From positions 1 through 64,000 of the forward strand of contig JBFWWP010000027.1 of NCBI GenBank assembly GCA_050246115.1: DNA of 64,000 nt, in the 5' to 3' direction. Origin of the DNA: JBFWWP01 sp050246115 (GTDB lineage: Bacteria; Planctomycetota; UBA8108; UBA1146; JAJFFE01). Every line of letters begins with the position of its first letter. Position 1 is the stretch's first letter. Below the pieces are notes generated by a model. It did no database searches and was not told the origin of the DNA. It worked only from the letters and a program-made list of their open reading frames with translations. Below are positions 18,076-26,434 of this stretch, one piece after another. The position numbers were made by a program, and so were the translations under genes.

Positions 18076-19074
18076 ATGAACAACTCAATTCCCAGGTCCT
18101 TCGGTCCGGTCGTCGGCGGGGCTCCGTCTCCGGGCCGCGTCGTCGTCGTTCTTGGCCTCCTCCTCCTCTTTGCGGCCTCCTGGACGAGCTACTACACGGT
18201 GCCCGCCGAGTCCGCTGGGGTCGTGCTTCGGTTTGGCCGTTTCATTCAGACCGTGTCTCCGGGTCTACACTTCAAGTTGCCGTTCGGGGTCGATCGCGTG
18301 ACGCTGGTCCAGGTCCGGCGGCAGCAGAAGCAAGAGTTCGGCTTTGGTACCCACGGGGCCACGAATCCTTCGCAGCACACCGACCCCGCGGAACAGTTGC
18401 ACGAGAAGTCCATGGTCACGGGCGACCTCAACGCTGCGTCCGTGGAGTGGGTCGTGCAGTTTCGCATCGAGCGACCGGAGCTGTACCTGTTCCGTGTGCG
18501 CAACGCGGACTACACCCTGCGCGATGCTTCGGAGAGTGTCATGCGCGAGGTCGTGGGGGATCGAACCGTCGATGAAGTGATCACCGTGGGGCGCCAGGAG
18601 ATCGAGGTCGAATGCCTCCAGAAGTTGCAAGCGGTGGTCGCGAGCTACGAGATGGGGATTCGCATCGATCAAGTGCAGCTCAAGAATGTCAACCCGCCGG
18701 AGCGCGTTCAGGCCTCCTTCAACGAGGTCAACCAGTCCCAGCAGGAGCGGGAACGCGCGATCAACATCGCGAACGGCGAGTACAACAAGTCGATCCCCCG
18801 GGCCCGCGGTCAGGCCGCCCAGAAGATCAGCGCTGCGGAAGGCTATGCCACTCGGCGCATCAACGAGGCCGAGGGAGATGTCGCAGCCTTTAGCGCGCTG
18901 TTCGCCGAGTACATCAAGGCCCCTGAGGTCACGCGACTACGGATCTACCTCGAGACCATGGCGAGCATTCTGCCCGCCGTGCGGAACAAGGTGATTCTGG
19001 ATGAAGATGCCGCCGGTGTGCTACCGCTGCTCAATCTCGGCGAGAACCTGCCGGTTGGAAAGGCCTCGCGATGA
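18076..19074 (+). CDS. hflK: HflK-like membrane protein (SPFH family)
   Basis: A 332-aa protein with one N-terminal membrane helix (residues ~20-40) followed by a periplasmic SPFH/band-7 domain: AGVVLRFGRFIQTVSPGLHFKLPF and RDASESVMREVVGDRTVDEV. A charged helical region (NQSQQERERAINIANGEYNK) precedes the C-terminus. With HflC it normally forms a cage around the FtsH protease and modulates membrane-protein quality control. The next gene is hflC with a four-base overlap, the usual arrangement. ATG 18076 gives a normal HflK N-terminus. Confidence 0.88.
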   Translation: MNNSIPRSFGPVVGGAPSPGRVVVVLGLLLLFAASWTSYYTVPAESAGVVLRFGRFIQTVSPGLHFKLPFGVDRVTLVQVRRQQKQEFGFGTHGATNPSQHTDPAEQLHEKSMVTGDLNAASVEWVVQFRIERPELYLFRVRNADYTLRDASESVMREVVGDRTVDEVITVGRQEIEVECLQKLQAVVASYEMGIRIDQVQLKNVNPPERVQASFNEVNQSQQERERAINIANGEYNKSIPRARGQAAQKISAAEGYATRRINEAEGDVAAFSALFAEYIKAPEVTRLRIYLETMASILPAVRNKVILDEDAAGVLPLLNLGENLPVGKASR

Positions 19075-20057
19075 AGCTCCCGGTGAAGATCCTGCTCGGC
19101 CTCGTTGCCGTCGGTGCTTTGGTGTTGGTTGGAGCGGCGTCGGGACTGTTCTACACGGTCGCCGAGACGGAACAGGTGATCGTCACTCAGTTCGGCAAAC
19201 CCGTGGGCGAGCCGATCACCGAAGCCGGCCTGCACTTCAAACTGCCGTTCGTGCAGGACGTCAATCGAATCGACAAGCGGATCCTCGAGTGGGACGGTCT
19301 GCGCACCGAGATGCCCACGAAGGACAAACTCTACATCTCGGTCGACACTTACGGGCGCTGGCGCATCACGGAGCCGCTCGAGTACTTCCGTCGTTTGCGG
19401 GACGAACGCAGCGCGCAGTCCCGGCTCGAGGACATTCTGGGGAGCGAAACGCGCAACGCAGTGGCCAAGCATGATTTGATCGAGATCATCCGGACTACCA
19501 AGGAACGCCAACCGACCCGGAGCGGGACGCTCGAGGAACTGGCGGATAGCTCGGACTCGATCGGCGTGCTCCACGAGATCACCAAAGGACGTCAGAAGAT
19601 CGAGCAAGAGATCCTAGTGGCCGCCAAGGCCAAGCTCGCGGAGATCGGCATCGACCTGCTCGATATTCGGTTCAAGCGCATCAACTACAACCCCAGCGTC
19701 GTCGAGAAGATCTACGAGCGCATGATCTCGGAGCGGCAGCAGATCGCGTCGCTGTTTCGGTCCGAGGGGGAGGGCGAGGCGGCCAAGATCCTCGGCAAGA
19801 AGGAGCGCGACCTCGAGCAGATCGAGTCCGAGTCCTACAAGGCGGTGCAGCAACTGCAAGGCGCTGCCGACGCCAGGGCGACCGAGATCTATGCTGCGGC
19901 CTACAATCAAAGCGCGGCGGCGCGCGAACTCTACGAATTCATCGAGACCATGGAAACCTACAAGGCCGTCATCGGCGCCGACACCACGATTGTCGTGTCC
20001 ACGAAGAGCGACCTGTTCCGCTTTCTCAAGCAGGCCACGGCGGGCGCCGGGAAGTGA
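19071..20057 (+). CDS. hflC: HflC-like membrane protein (SPFH family)
   Basis: A 328-aa partner of HflK. One N-terminal membrane helix is followed by the SPFH domain: EQVIVTQFGKPVGEPITEAGLHFKLPF split across conserved turns, YGRWRITEPLEYFRR and IGIDLLDIRFKRINYNP. The long alanine/glutamate-rich helix (EGEGEAAKILGKKERDLEQI) is typical. It is expected to form a hetero-oligomeric assembly with HflK around FtsH. No ftsH is in the window. The start overlaps the hflK stop (ATGA). Confidence 0.88.
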   Translation: MKLPVKILLGLVAVGALVLVGAASGLFYTVAETEQVIVTQFGKPVGEPITEAGLHFKLPFVQDVNRIDKRILEWDGLRTEMPTKDKLYISVDTYGRWRITEPLEYFRRLRDERSAQSRLEDILGSETRNAVAKHDLIEIIRTTKERQPTRSGTLEELADSSDSIGVLHEITKGRQKIEQEILVAAKAKLAEIGIDLLDIRFKRINYNPSVVEKIYERMISERQQIASLFRSEGEGEAAKILGKKERDLEQIESESYKAVQQLQGAADARATEIYAAAYNQSAAARELYEFIETMETYKAVIGADTTIVVSTKSDLFRFLKQATAGAGK

Positions 20058-20149
20058 CGCGCCCCACCCTTGGGGACGCGGCCTGGTAGCACGCTCAGCG
20101 CCGCGTCCACGATTCTGTCCCATCGTCTTCTCCGCCCAACGCACCAACG

Positions 20150-20225
20150 TGACGCATCCGCACGAGCCCACGCCCTTCCGCAAGCCCGGGCGCGCCCTGG
20201 GAGCGCGGACAGCTTGTCCGCATCT
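20150..20225. repeat. Diverged single copy of the dispersed 154-bp repeat core
   Basis: This stretch contains GCCCTGGGAGCGCGGACAG followed by a TGTCCGC arm. It matches the core of the tandem repeat at 40821-41212 with scattered differences, including the flanking AGCCCACG..CCTT block. The GCGGACA/TGTCCGC arms form a hairpin. The stretch lies between convergent hflC and a methyltransferase gene. Confidence 0.6.
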
Positions 20226-20304
20226 TGGCCTCGCGCCACGGAACGTCCGCGTTCCACCCGGGCCCCACGCCTACCATCACTGCTCGTGAATGCGCATGAT
20301 TGGA

Positions 20305-20340
20305 GTCTAGGTCCTAGGTCCTAGGTCTAAGGCCTAGGAC
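20305..20340. repeat. Tandem CTAGGTC/CCTAGGAC short repeat
   Basis: Several overlapping copies of a heptamer-like CTAGGTC unit and its near palindrome run into the 3' end of the minus-strand methyltransferase gene. A related run lies at 41290-41318, at the end of another methyltransferase gene. Confidence 0.55.
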
Positions 20341-20990
20341 TCCCGCAAAGCCGCCGACGCCGCCGGGCCCAACGAGTTGCGTGCGGCCACCAGTACCGCC
20401 TCGTGTCGGCCTTCCACGAGCCAACCCTCCTCGGCGTGAAGGACGCGAAGTCCCGCGACACGCCCCCACTCGAGGAGCTCCCCTTCGTCGAGTAGGTGAA
20501 CGGACGGGCGGGGGTGACGCTCTCGATTGCGCACGGTCGGATGGACCACGATCAGTCGTCCCGACTCCGAGAGGTTCTCGGCGAGGTGAAGCAGGAGCGG
20601 ACGGCCGGCTACCGGTGGGTCGGCCAAGGAAGCCGAGCGCGGCGCGAGATAGTGAAAGGAGAGGATCACGTCCCAAGGGCCTGCGAGCCCCGCGAGCGTG
20701 TCGGGCGACTCGAGGTCGCCGCAGATCGTGCGGATGGAAACGCCCCGGAGCTGCGCTTCGCGGAGCGCGAGCGCGATCGCGACCTGCGAGACGTCGACGA
20801 GCGTGACATCGAGTCCGCGCTCCGCGAGCCAGAGGGAGTGCCGCCCGGTGCCGCCAGCGACGTCGAGTGCGCGGGCCGGCGGCGCCGGCAGATGGTCTGA
20901 CAGCGAAGTCAGAATGCGGGAGGGCTCACGGGGGAAGAACCCGCGCTCGGCATGCCGTTGGTTCCAGCGCTCTCGCTCCGCGTCTGACAT
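20334..20990 (-). CDS. Class I SAM-dependent methyltransferase (TehB-like)
   Basis: A 218-aa Rossmann-fold methyltransferase. Motif I is ALDVAGGTGRHSLWLAERG near residue 45, the acidic residue of motif II is in DVTLVDVS, and the post-motif region has CGDLESPD and WDVILSFHYL. The N-terminus (RERWNQRHAERG) resembles the TehB/thiopurine-type group that methylates small hydrophobic or metalloid compounds. The substrate is unknown. The start is only 16 bases from the divergent BFD-like gene, so the two share a very compact promoter region. Confidence 0.82.
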   Translation of the reverse strand: MSDAERERWNQRHAERGFFPREPSRILTSLSDHLPAPPARALDVAGGTGRHSLWLAERGLDVTLVDVSQVAIALALREAQLRGVSIRTICGDLESPDTLAGLAGPWDVILSFHYLAPRSASLADPPVAGRPLLLHLAENLSESGRLIVVHPTVRNRERHPRPSVHLLDEGELLEWGRVAGLRVLHAEEGWLVEGRHEAVLVAARNSLGPAASAALRES

Positions 20991-21006
20991 CGGTTAGACT
21001 TCCCTC

Positions 21007-21441
21007 ATGGAGCCCGACGACACCCTGTGCTTCTGTTTCCACATTCCCCGCCTGAAGGTGGTGAACTACCTCAAGCGCGAACGGCCGCGTCGTGCTTCGC
21101 AGATCTCCGATTGCTTCGGCGCTGGATCTGCTTGTGGTTGGTGCATTCCCTATCTGGTACGTCTCCACGACGAGATCGTGGGCGACGCTGCGATTCGAAG
21201 CGGCGACATCACCCCAGCGGACTATGAGGCCCTACGCAAGCGGTATCTGCGCGACCTCAAGGAAGGAGTCCGCGAGAAGAACCGGATGGAGGGTCTGGAG
21301 GCGCGCCCGGCGGCCGACCCGTTGGGCGACTTCGATGACTTGGATGACTCGGACGACTTGGACGACGCTGGCGCCGAGGCAGACGGAACCGTCGCCGAGG
21401 AAGCTCCCGACGATGCCGGCGACGGCGAGTCCGGGTCGTGA
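21007..21441 (+). CDS. BFD-like [2Fe-2S] protein with acidic tail
   Basis: A 144-aa protein. Residues ~8-50 carry the bacterioferritin-associated-ferredoxin cysteine pattern, CFCFH followed by SDCFGAGSACGWCIPYL, enough for a [2Fe-2S] cluster. The rest is charged. The last ~40 residues are almost entirely Asp, Glu, Gly and Ala (FDDLDDSDDLDD), probably disordered. BFD domains shuttle electrons or bind Fe-S in iron handling. No ferritin gene is next to it. ATG 21007 is supported by the conserved cysteines near the start. Confidence 0.78.
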   Translation: MEPDDTLCFCFHIPRLKVVNYLKRERPRRASQISDCFGAGSACGWCIPYLVRLHDEIVGDAAIRSGDITPADYEALRKRYLRDLKEGVREKNRMEGLEARPAADPLGDFDDLDDSDDLDDAGAEADGTVAEEAPDDAGDGESGS

Positions 21442-21457
21442 GACCGACCCGCGCGGG

Positions 21458-23659
21458 TCAACCGCACCCGAGCGCGTCGGGCGTGGGGTCGGTGTCCGCG
21501 GTCGGGAAGGGTGCTGGCGGAGGCGGGCCGGCCGCGAACAAGTAGCTCAGGAGCGCCACGCCGTCGACGAGGTTCAGGGTTCCGGAGTCGTCGACGTCGG
21601 CCGCGTCGAGGCACGTCAGGCCGGGCGTCAAGAAGAGGTGCTGCAACAGCACGATGACGTCCTGAAGGTTCAATCCGCCGCTGTCGTTCGTGTCGCCGCG
21701 CACGAACGGAACGCCGACGGTGCAAGCAACCGGGATCGCGCCACTCGTCGTGTTGAGCCCCTGCACCCTGTAGGTCTTGCGGCCGGGCGGGGCGCCGACG
21801 TCTATGTAGCTCACGGCATCGCCCGGCAGGCTCGCGATGAGCGTGTGATCCCGGTGAACGCGAAGCTCCGCGAACGGCGACGGGACCGCCCAGCTCAGTT
21901 CCACGTTGCTCTGCACTTCGAAGCACACGAGCTGGGTCACCGGCGGATCGGCGGCGAGGGCCGCCGCCGCGAGCAACGCGCCGGCGTTCAGGCGCCCCCA
22001 ACCCATGTGCGGGTCCCAACCCGGAGTGTCTTCCGTGGGCAGGCCGACCAGGTCGTCACTGGTTTGCTCGAGCAGCGCTCGCACCTGGGTCGCCGGTAGC
22101 GTAGGAACGAGCGAGAGCAGCAGAGCGACGGCCCCCGCCACGTGTGGGCACGCGGCCGAAGTGCCCGAGAACGCGACGTAGTCCCCGGGGCCGAAACCCA
22201 GCGAGCCCGGCAAGTCGGTCGTCCATGAGATCGGACCGGGTGCCACGAGATCGATCTCCGGTCCGAAGTTGCTACCCCACCAGTTCTGGCCGTCGCAGCT
22301 CGTGAAGCTCTTGCGCTCGTCGCACGGACTCGTCGCCCCGACCGCGATCACTTCCGGGTAGGCCGCTGGATACGCGACCGCAGAGTTGGAGTTGCCGGTC
22401 GCGAAGAGCACCACGCAGCCCAGTCCGCCGCGTCCGGTGGTCTGCGCATAGGCGATGGCGTTCTGTTCCAGAGTGCTCGGGGGCGAACCTCCCCAGGAGC
22501 TGCTCAACACATCGGCTCCGTGGTCGGCGCTCCACGTGATGGCATCCACGACCCACGAAGTCTGCGTCCAGAAGGATGCATAACCCACCCGCACCGGGAG
22601 GATGCTCGAGCGCCAGCTCACTCCCGTCACGCCGAGGCCATTGTCGCCGGCGGCCGCTGCGATACCGGCGCACGTGGTGCCATGGGGATCGATGTCGAGT
22701 GCATTGCCAGCCAGGCCCGCGGGAGACGGTTGATCGGTAGAGTCGTGTCCCGGGAGCAGGTTGGGGGCGAGGTCTGGGTGGTCCACGTCTACGCCCTCGT
22801 CGATCAGCGCGATCACGATGTCGGGCGAGCCGGTCGTCCACTGCCATGCGGCGAGCGCTTCGATGTCGACGCCCGGGATCCCATTCTGGCCGAGATTGCG
22901 AAGGGTCCATTGCGAGCCGAAGAGCGGGTCGTCGGGAACTCCGAACGGCGTCAACTGGAGCAGGAAGTTCGGTTGCGCCGCACGAACGCCGGGGAGCCGC
23001 GCGACCGCTCGGGCCAAGTCGAAAGCGCTCGCCGCCGCTCCGTGGAACCCGAACAAGGTCGTGCGGTGCAGGCTGGGGAAGTCGCGCAATCGGTCGAGGC
23101 GAACGCCTGCCAGCCCCGCGCGCGAAAGTTCGGGGTCGGCGTGCAGTGCCTCCGAGAACGTGGCGGGATCGAGAGTCGAGTCGAACTCCACCAGGATCTC
23201 GGGCAGAGGGATGAGCACGGCGTCGCCATAGCGAAAGACTGGGGCGGCGAACTCCAGATCAGCGCGGAGCCGCAGGCGTTCGCACAAGCGGAGGATCTCG
23301 GCTTCGGTCTGTCCCGCGGGCAGCGCCAACCACCACAGCCGCGCGCAGTCGGTGGCGGTTGGCTCGGTCGTCGAGTCGGCCCAGGACTCCTCGGCGACCG
23401 CCGCGCGCAGTGCGGGCTCGGGATCTGCCAAATCCCCCCGGACCCGCAGCGCGACGCGGCTCGGATCCAGGGACAGGCGAACGGCCTCGGACCCGTAGTC
23501 GTACGTCCACGACGGGAGTGCCTCGGCATCGACTGGACAGGCCGCGATGCCCAGGAGAAGGCTCCAGCTCAGGGAGCGCACCCACGCGAAGCGGAGAGCG
23601 CCGGGGCCCGGAAGGCGGCCGGCGCGAGGCGAGGCTAGCGGTTGCGTCATGGCCCCCAT
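21458..23659 (-). CDS. Secreted subtilisin-like (S8) protease with dockerin
   Basis: A 733-aa exported protease with a signal peptide ending near CPVDAEA. A ~200-residue propeptide-like region comes first. The S8 catalytic triad follows: Asp in IALIDEGVDVDHPDL, His in DPHGTTCAGIAAAAGD and Ser in SGTSAACPHVAGA, with the oxyanion Asn in FATGNSNS. After a fibronectin-like segment the C-terminus has two dockerin loops (RGDTNDSGGLNLQD and ADVDDSGTLNLVD) and the PFP..DTDPTPDALGC tail. It probably degrades protein outside the cell or at the surface. ATG 23650 is an alternative start. Confidence 0.88.
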   Translation of the reverse strand: MGAMTQPLASPRAGRLPGPGALRFAWVRSLSWSLLLGIAACPVDAEALPSWTYDYGSEAVRLSLDPSRVALRVRGDLADPEPALRAAVAEESWADSTTEPTATDCARLWWLALPAGQTEAEILRLCERLRLRADLEFAAPVFRYGDAVLIPLPEILVEFDSTLDPATFSEALHADPELSRAGLAGVRLDRLRDFPSLHRTTLFGFHGAAASAFDLARAVARLPGVRAAQPNFLLQLTPFGVPDDPLFGSQWTLRNLGQNGIPGVDIEALAAWQWTTGSPDIVIALIDEGVDVDHPDLAPNLLPGHDSTDQPSPAGLAGNALDIDPHGTTCAGIAAAAGDNGLGVTGVSWRSSILPVRVGYASFWTQTSWVVDAITWSADHGADVLSSSWGGSPPSTLEQNAIAYAQTTGRGGLGCVVLFATGNSNSAVAYPAAYPEVIAVGATSPCDERKSFTSCDGQNWWGSNFGPEIDLVAPGPISWTTDLPGSLGFGPGDYVAFSGTSAACPHVAGAVALLLSLVPTLPATQVRALLEQTSDDLVGLPTEDTPGWDPHMGWGRLNAGALLAAAALAADPPVTQLVCFEVQSNVELSWAVPSPFAELRVHRDHTLIASLPGDAVSYIDVGAPPGRKTYRVQGLNTTSGAIPVACTVGVPFVRGDTNDSGGLNLQDVIVLLQHLFLTPGLTCLDAADVDDSGTLNLVDGVALLSYLFAAGPPPPAPFPTADTDPTPDALGCG

Positions 23660-23969
23660 TTTACGGCGGGAAGCGACGCGGTGTAGTCCGGCTTGTCGCG
23701 AATCACGAGGGCCTGGCCGTCGCGTGGGCCGTAGGCCGGGTTACGGGCCCTCCGGCGCCAGTCGCCCCGCATACGGCGCCGGCCGGGGGCGGGAGATCAG
23801 CGGGCGGGAGATGGGGGGCTCGGCGCCAGGCCCTTGGCGGGCAAGCGCCTCCATCGAAGTACGCGACGGAACCAGGGCCTCACGAGTCGCTGCGACCGGG
23901 CTCCTGTGCGTGCGACGGACGGGCTGGGGCGCTCCCGAGACGGGCGATGCGACAAGGTGGCTCGAGGAA
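23660..23969. other. Intergenic stretch; no gene seen
   Basis: About 310 bases upstream of the protease gene and downstream of the small coiled-coil gene. It should contain the protease promoter. No recognisable coding frame, hairpin or consensus promoter was found. Confidence 0.4.
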
Positions 23970-24323
23970 CTACCGAGCCAGTCGCTCTTCGAGCACCTTG
24001 ATCTTGCGGTCGAGTTCGTCGATCTGGATCTTCAGCTCGACGATGCGGTGCGGGTAGCGCGCGAGCGTCGTCGACTTGTCAGTGGCCTTGTCCTTGAGCT
24101 GTACGTTCATCTTCTCGGCAAGGTGCGCCAGTTCGGTGTGGAGCGCCTCCCGTTCCAAATGCAGTTCGTCGAGGTGCTGGCGCCAGCGCCGCTGTTCCTC
24201 GACGCGCTTCTTCTTGCCGAAGCCGAAGATGGCAACCCCCTTTCGGCGAACCAGACCGTGCCCTCGCCTCGAGCGAGCTGGGTCGTCGCCTTGTGCCGTT
24301 GATTCGTTGCCGCGAGGCTCCAC
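23970..24323 (-). CDS. Small coiled-coil protein of unknown function
   Basis: Up to 117 aa. From GFGKKKRVEEQ onward the sequence is strongly helical and charged, with heptad-like spacing to the end (LDELHLEREALHTELAHLAE and IVELKIQIDELDRKIKVLEE). The basic IFGFGKKKR start looks like a true N-terminus, but there is no ATG, GTG or TTG at that exact place. The ATG at 24323 therefore gives a 30-residue leader of uncertain reality. No family was recognised. Confidence 0.5.
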   Translation of the reverse strand: MEPRGNESTAQGDDPARSRRGHGLVRRKGVAIFGFGKKKRVEEQRRWRQHLDELHLEREALHTELAHLAEKMNVQLKDKATDKSTTLARYPHRIVELKIQIDELDRKIKVLEERLAR

Positions 24324-24861
24324 TCCGAAGCGCCCACGGGCACGGGGAAGCTAACGCCGAGGCACTCCCGAGCGCAAGCGCGCCGGGCACTCGGTCGAGG
24401 AATCCCGCGCCTTCGAGCGCTGCGGGTGGGCGTCCGGGAGTTCGAACTTGGTGGCGCGAGTGCGGGGGACGCGTGAGGGAGAGTGGAAAACCGGAGCTCG
24501 AGCGGACCCTAGGGGGGACTAGGTCATGGGGTAGGGAAGAGAAAGGGTGGGCACTCTCGGGGAGGTCCGCCTTGCTCCGGTTTGGTTCGGAGTGCGGAGC
24601 AAGCCGAGGTCCCAGTCGTCGCGACTCGCCGAGGGTTCGTCGAAAGTCCCGCCCCAGCTGTGAGATGACGCCGCTTCAGTCCGGCGGCCGGGTCAGCCGC
24701 GCGGGGGGGTACCAACGTCCGGCGCCGGACGATCGTCCGGCGGCGGACGGCGGGGTGAGCTCGCGCCTTGTCGCTGCCCGAACTCAACGACGTCAAGCTC
24801 AACGACGTCAAAGCTCAGCGACGTCAAAGCTCAGCGACGGCGCGCACCCGAAGGAACCCGG
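24324..24861. other. Non-coding stretch with short repeats
   Basis: About 540 bases with no convincing gene. It contains a GC-rich palindromic patch near 24720-24750 built from GTCCGGCG units, and a short tandem array at 24781-24840. Confidence 0.5.
24781..24840. repeat. Tandem 16-17 bp repeat (about 3.6 copies)
   Basis: Units of the form CTCAACGACGTCAAG and CTCAGCGACGTCAAAG follow each other head to tail just before the 3' end of the amidase gene. The role is unknown. Confidence 0.7.
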
Positions 24862-26151
24862 TCAATGGTGGTCTGGGTGTGAGGAGGCGCGTGCGAATCG
24901 GGCTCGAGGTTCGTCGCTCCGGTCGTCGGCCAACAGCGCCGGCAAGAGCCGCAGCAGGTTGCGCCCCGGGCAGCTGGTGAACTCGAGACCAGCGGTCTTC
25001 TTCAAGCCTTGGTGAGTGTGGACGGTGCTCGCGGATAGAGAGTACTTCGCCCGCAGCGACCCAATGAGGCGCTTGAGGGCAGCGAGCTGCGCCCTCGGGG
25101 GCTCGCTCTCATCGAAGTTCCCGATCAGGGCGATGCCGACATTGCCCTCGTTGGCGCTTGGGCTACCCGCATGGGCACCTTGGAAACGCACCGGGCGACC
25201 TTCCCAAACGCCGCCGTTCGGGTCGATCAGATAGTGGTACGCGAGGTCGGCCCAGCCCTTGTGCTTCTGGTGCGACTTCTGCAGGCGGAGGAGGTACGCC
25301 TTGACGTCCGTTGCACTCGTGAGCGTCGGGACGTTGGGCTCACCGGTGTGATGGATCGTGATCCGCTTCACCTTGCCCATCTGCTTCACGTTGTCGCCGG
25401 TCGACTTCGCACCCCACGTCGGCCGCGCATGGATGCTGACGAGTTGCGCTACCGGTGTCGTCGTTTCGCGGGGGCGTTCGGGAGTTGGCTTTACCGGTGT
25501 CGGCATCGGCTCCGGCTCGGGCACCGGCGGCAGAATGCGGTTGCGCCAGCGAGCGTACTCGGGCCACGACGTGGATCCGGCGAGTTCACGGTAGAACTTT
25601 GCTTCCGGAGATCCGTCGCGTTCGTGCAGTAGCGCCAGGAGGGAGGCGCTGCGACTTCGGGTCGGTCCGTCGGGCATGTATTGGATCGCGATCTCCAAGT
25701 GCCGGCGAGCTCGGTCGAACTCGCCGAGTTGGAGACACGAGTCAGCCAGTAGCAACTCGACGTCGGCCGTTTCGGGAGTGCCGACGAGCAACGTACGCGC
25801 TCGCTCGAGGCCGACCACCGCGGCTTCGTGCCGACCCTCCGCCAGGTCGCAACGGGCGAGCCCCAGGAAACCCTGACCCCGAACGCGCGCTGCGTGAAGC
25901 GGTTCGGTGGCCCGTTGGAAGTGGGAGCGGGCGCCGGCTAAGTCTTCGTTCTGGAGAGCGGTGTAGCCTCTCTCGAGAGTGATGTGCCGAGCCGTTCCGC
26001 GGCCTCCGGTCGTGTTGCACCCGGCGGTCCACGTGCACGCGAGCCCGAGCAGGGCCAGGCCAAATCCAGAGCGATGGAGCAGTACTCGGATGCCCCCGGC
26101 CGGTCGTGCCGAGCGCCGCCAACCGGCGGGCGCAAGTTCTCGACCCCCCAA
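24862..26151 (-). CDS. Lipoprotein with TPR-like region and PGRP/amidase_2 domain
   Basis: A 429-aa protein. A hydrophobic stretch ends in a lipobox-like TAGC (residue ~45), suggesting lipid attachment. Residues ~60-210 are helical repeats of TPR type. A Pro/Glu/Thr linker follows. The C-terminal ~180 residues are an N-acetylmuramoyl-L-alanine amidase of the PGRP/T7-lysozyme type, with zinc ligands in TIHHTGE, VHTHQGL and TSCPGRN and the catalytic-region AYHYLIDPNG. It should cleave the stem peptide from peptidoglycan. TTG 26151 is chosen because GGGGAGGA lies seven bases upstream. Confidence 0.85.
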   Translation of the reverse strand: MGGRELAPAGWRRSARPAGGIRVLLHRSGFGLALLGLACTWTAGCNTTGGRGTARHITLERGYTALQNEDLAGARSHFQRATEPLHAARVRGQGFLGLARCDLAEGRHEAAVVGLERARTLLVGTPETADVELLLADSCLQLGEFDRARRHLEIAIQYMPDGPTRSRSASLLALLHERDGSPEAKFYRELAGSTSWPEYARWRNRILPPVPEPEPMPTPVKPTPERPRETTTPVAQLVSIHARPTWGAKSTGDNVKQMGKVKRITIHHTGEPNVPTLTSATDVKAYLLRLQKSHQKHKGWADLAYHYLIDPNGGVWEGRPVRFQGAHAGSPSANEGNVGIALIGNFDESEPPRAQLAALKRLIGSLRAKYSLSASTVHTHQGLKKTAGLEFTSCPGRNLLRLLPALLADDRSDEPRARFARASSHPDHH

Positions 26152-26434
26152 AGTGGTTCCTCCCCTATGACCGTCCGGTGCGAAACCGTACGGCGTTGAC
26201 CGAGCGGCGTACTCGGGCGACCCGGGCTTTGACCCGGCGATCGAACCGCGGAGTCTAACAGAACCCGGTCGGGTGGGGAACGAGACGGTCAGAACATCTG
26301 TGTGGAGCTCGGCGCCCCGACGGGCCCTTTCTCGGGTGGATGTCGTGTTCAGTGAATGTTAGGGTCCTTGCGGCCGGTGGGGACGGCGCCGCGTCACGGT
26401 TGTCCGACAGTTTGGCGAGGGGGGAGGCCTGGCG

